Shown here: positions 5,512 to 5,711 of the stretch, one piece after another
Position numbering within the stretch: position 1 is the stretch's first letter
Layout: each line of letters begins with the position of its first letter
Source of the DNA: Thermoplasmata archaeon
GTDB taxonomy: Archaea > Thermoplasmatota > Thermoplasmata > Thermoplasmatales > Thermoplasmataceae
NCBI GenBank assembly: GCA_021797225.1
Contig: JAKAAE010000106.1
Coordinates: 1 to 5,711 of the forward strand
Direction of reading: 5' to 3'
DNA: 5,711 nucleotides
The notes under the pieces: model-generated
What the model was told of the DNA's origin: nothing
The model's database searches: none
The model's input: the letters and a program-made list of their open reading frames with translations, nothing else
Program-made: the position numbers and the translations under genes

Positions 5512-5711
5512 ATGAATGTCGATCCAAACATAACAAAATATGTTATCAAAGCAAAGATAGTAACTGATGGTGTTGTTGAGAAGCCCGATGTTGTTGGTGC
5601 AATATTCGGGCAGACTGAAGGATTATTAGGTGAGGAATTAGATTTAAGAGACTTACAGAAAAGTGGCAAAATAGGTAGAATAGAGGTTGAAATAGATACC
5701 AAGAAAGGAAG
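5512..5711 (+). CDS. dnaG: Archaeal DnaG-type primase, N-terminus only (cut by window edge)
   Basis: The 66 visible codons match the highly conserved N-terminal region of archaeal Dna[18 protein letters not shown] (4-20), [20 protein letters not shown] (21-40), and [21 protein letters not shown] (42-62). The catalytic TOPRIM domain that follows lies beyond the right edge. Archaeal DnaG makes RNA primers in vitro and is also a subunit of the archaeal RNA exosome, where it helps bind poly(A)-rich RNA; which role dominates in this lineage cannot be told here. The ATG at 5512 is chosen because a GGTGA site lies five bases upstream and because the family's conserved sequence begins within a few residues. 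The gene is transcribed away from the endonuclease IV-like gene, from a promoter preceded by one copy of the shared 10-bp repeat. Confidence 0.96.
   Translation, partial: MNVDPNITKYVIKAKIVTDGVVEKPDVVGAIFGQTEGLLGEELDLRDLQKSGKIGRIEVEIDTKKG

Overview
The window looks like a piece of the chromosome of a Thermoplasmatales archaeon (a Ferroplasma-, Acidiplasma-, Picrophilus- or Thermoplasma-type acidophile). Three things point there: a 90-residue HU-family protein that closely resembles the Thermoplasma histone-like protein HTa, a Kae1-Bud32 fusion gene, and an archaeal-type DnaG primase. The DNA is AT-rich, promoters have archaeal TATA boxes, and internal genes use GGTGA Shine-Dalgarno sites. No mobile element, CRISPR array, rRNA or tRNA is visible. 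Genus and species cannot be settled from this window.

Left block (1-2104, minus strand): a Kae1-Bud32 fusion (tRNA t6A modification, KEOPS complex) is followed 37 bp downstream by a Ham1/RdgB-type XTP/dITP pyrophosphatase that runs off the left edge. Middle block (2195-3522): the HTa-like DNA-packaging gene (minus) is divergent from a spermidine-synthase-family aminopropyltransferase (plus). They share a 233-bp intergenic region with a TATA box at each end and a 19-bp AT-rich palindrome. DNA packaging and polyamine synthesis are thus neighbours.

Right block (3523-5221, minus strand): a compact three-gene cluster holds an endonuclease IV-like TIM-barrel protein, a 95-residue uncharacterised protein whose Shine-Dalgarno overlaps the preceding stop codon, and a 121-residue protein with two predicted membrane segments. 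The last gene converges on speE with no intergenic base: the two stop codons abut inside a 14-bp palindrome and each gene's end supplies T-runs for the other. A 290-bp intergenic region (5222-5511) separates this cluster from the start of dnaG (plus, cut by the right edge). It contains a 10-bp inverted repeat with one copy upstream of each divergent promoter, and a doubtful 41-codon ORF.

The window is mostly core information-processing and housekeeping genes. The points most worth a second look are the apparently altered metal-ligand set of the endonuclease IV-like protein and its linkage to two unknown genes, the paired inverted repeat between that cluster and dnaG, the zero-gap convergent gene ends, and non-canonical kinase motifs in the Bud32 domain. 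I do not see clear evidence of a wholly new system. Family assignments rest on motif recognition from memory, not on database searches.
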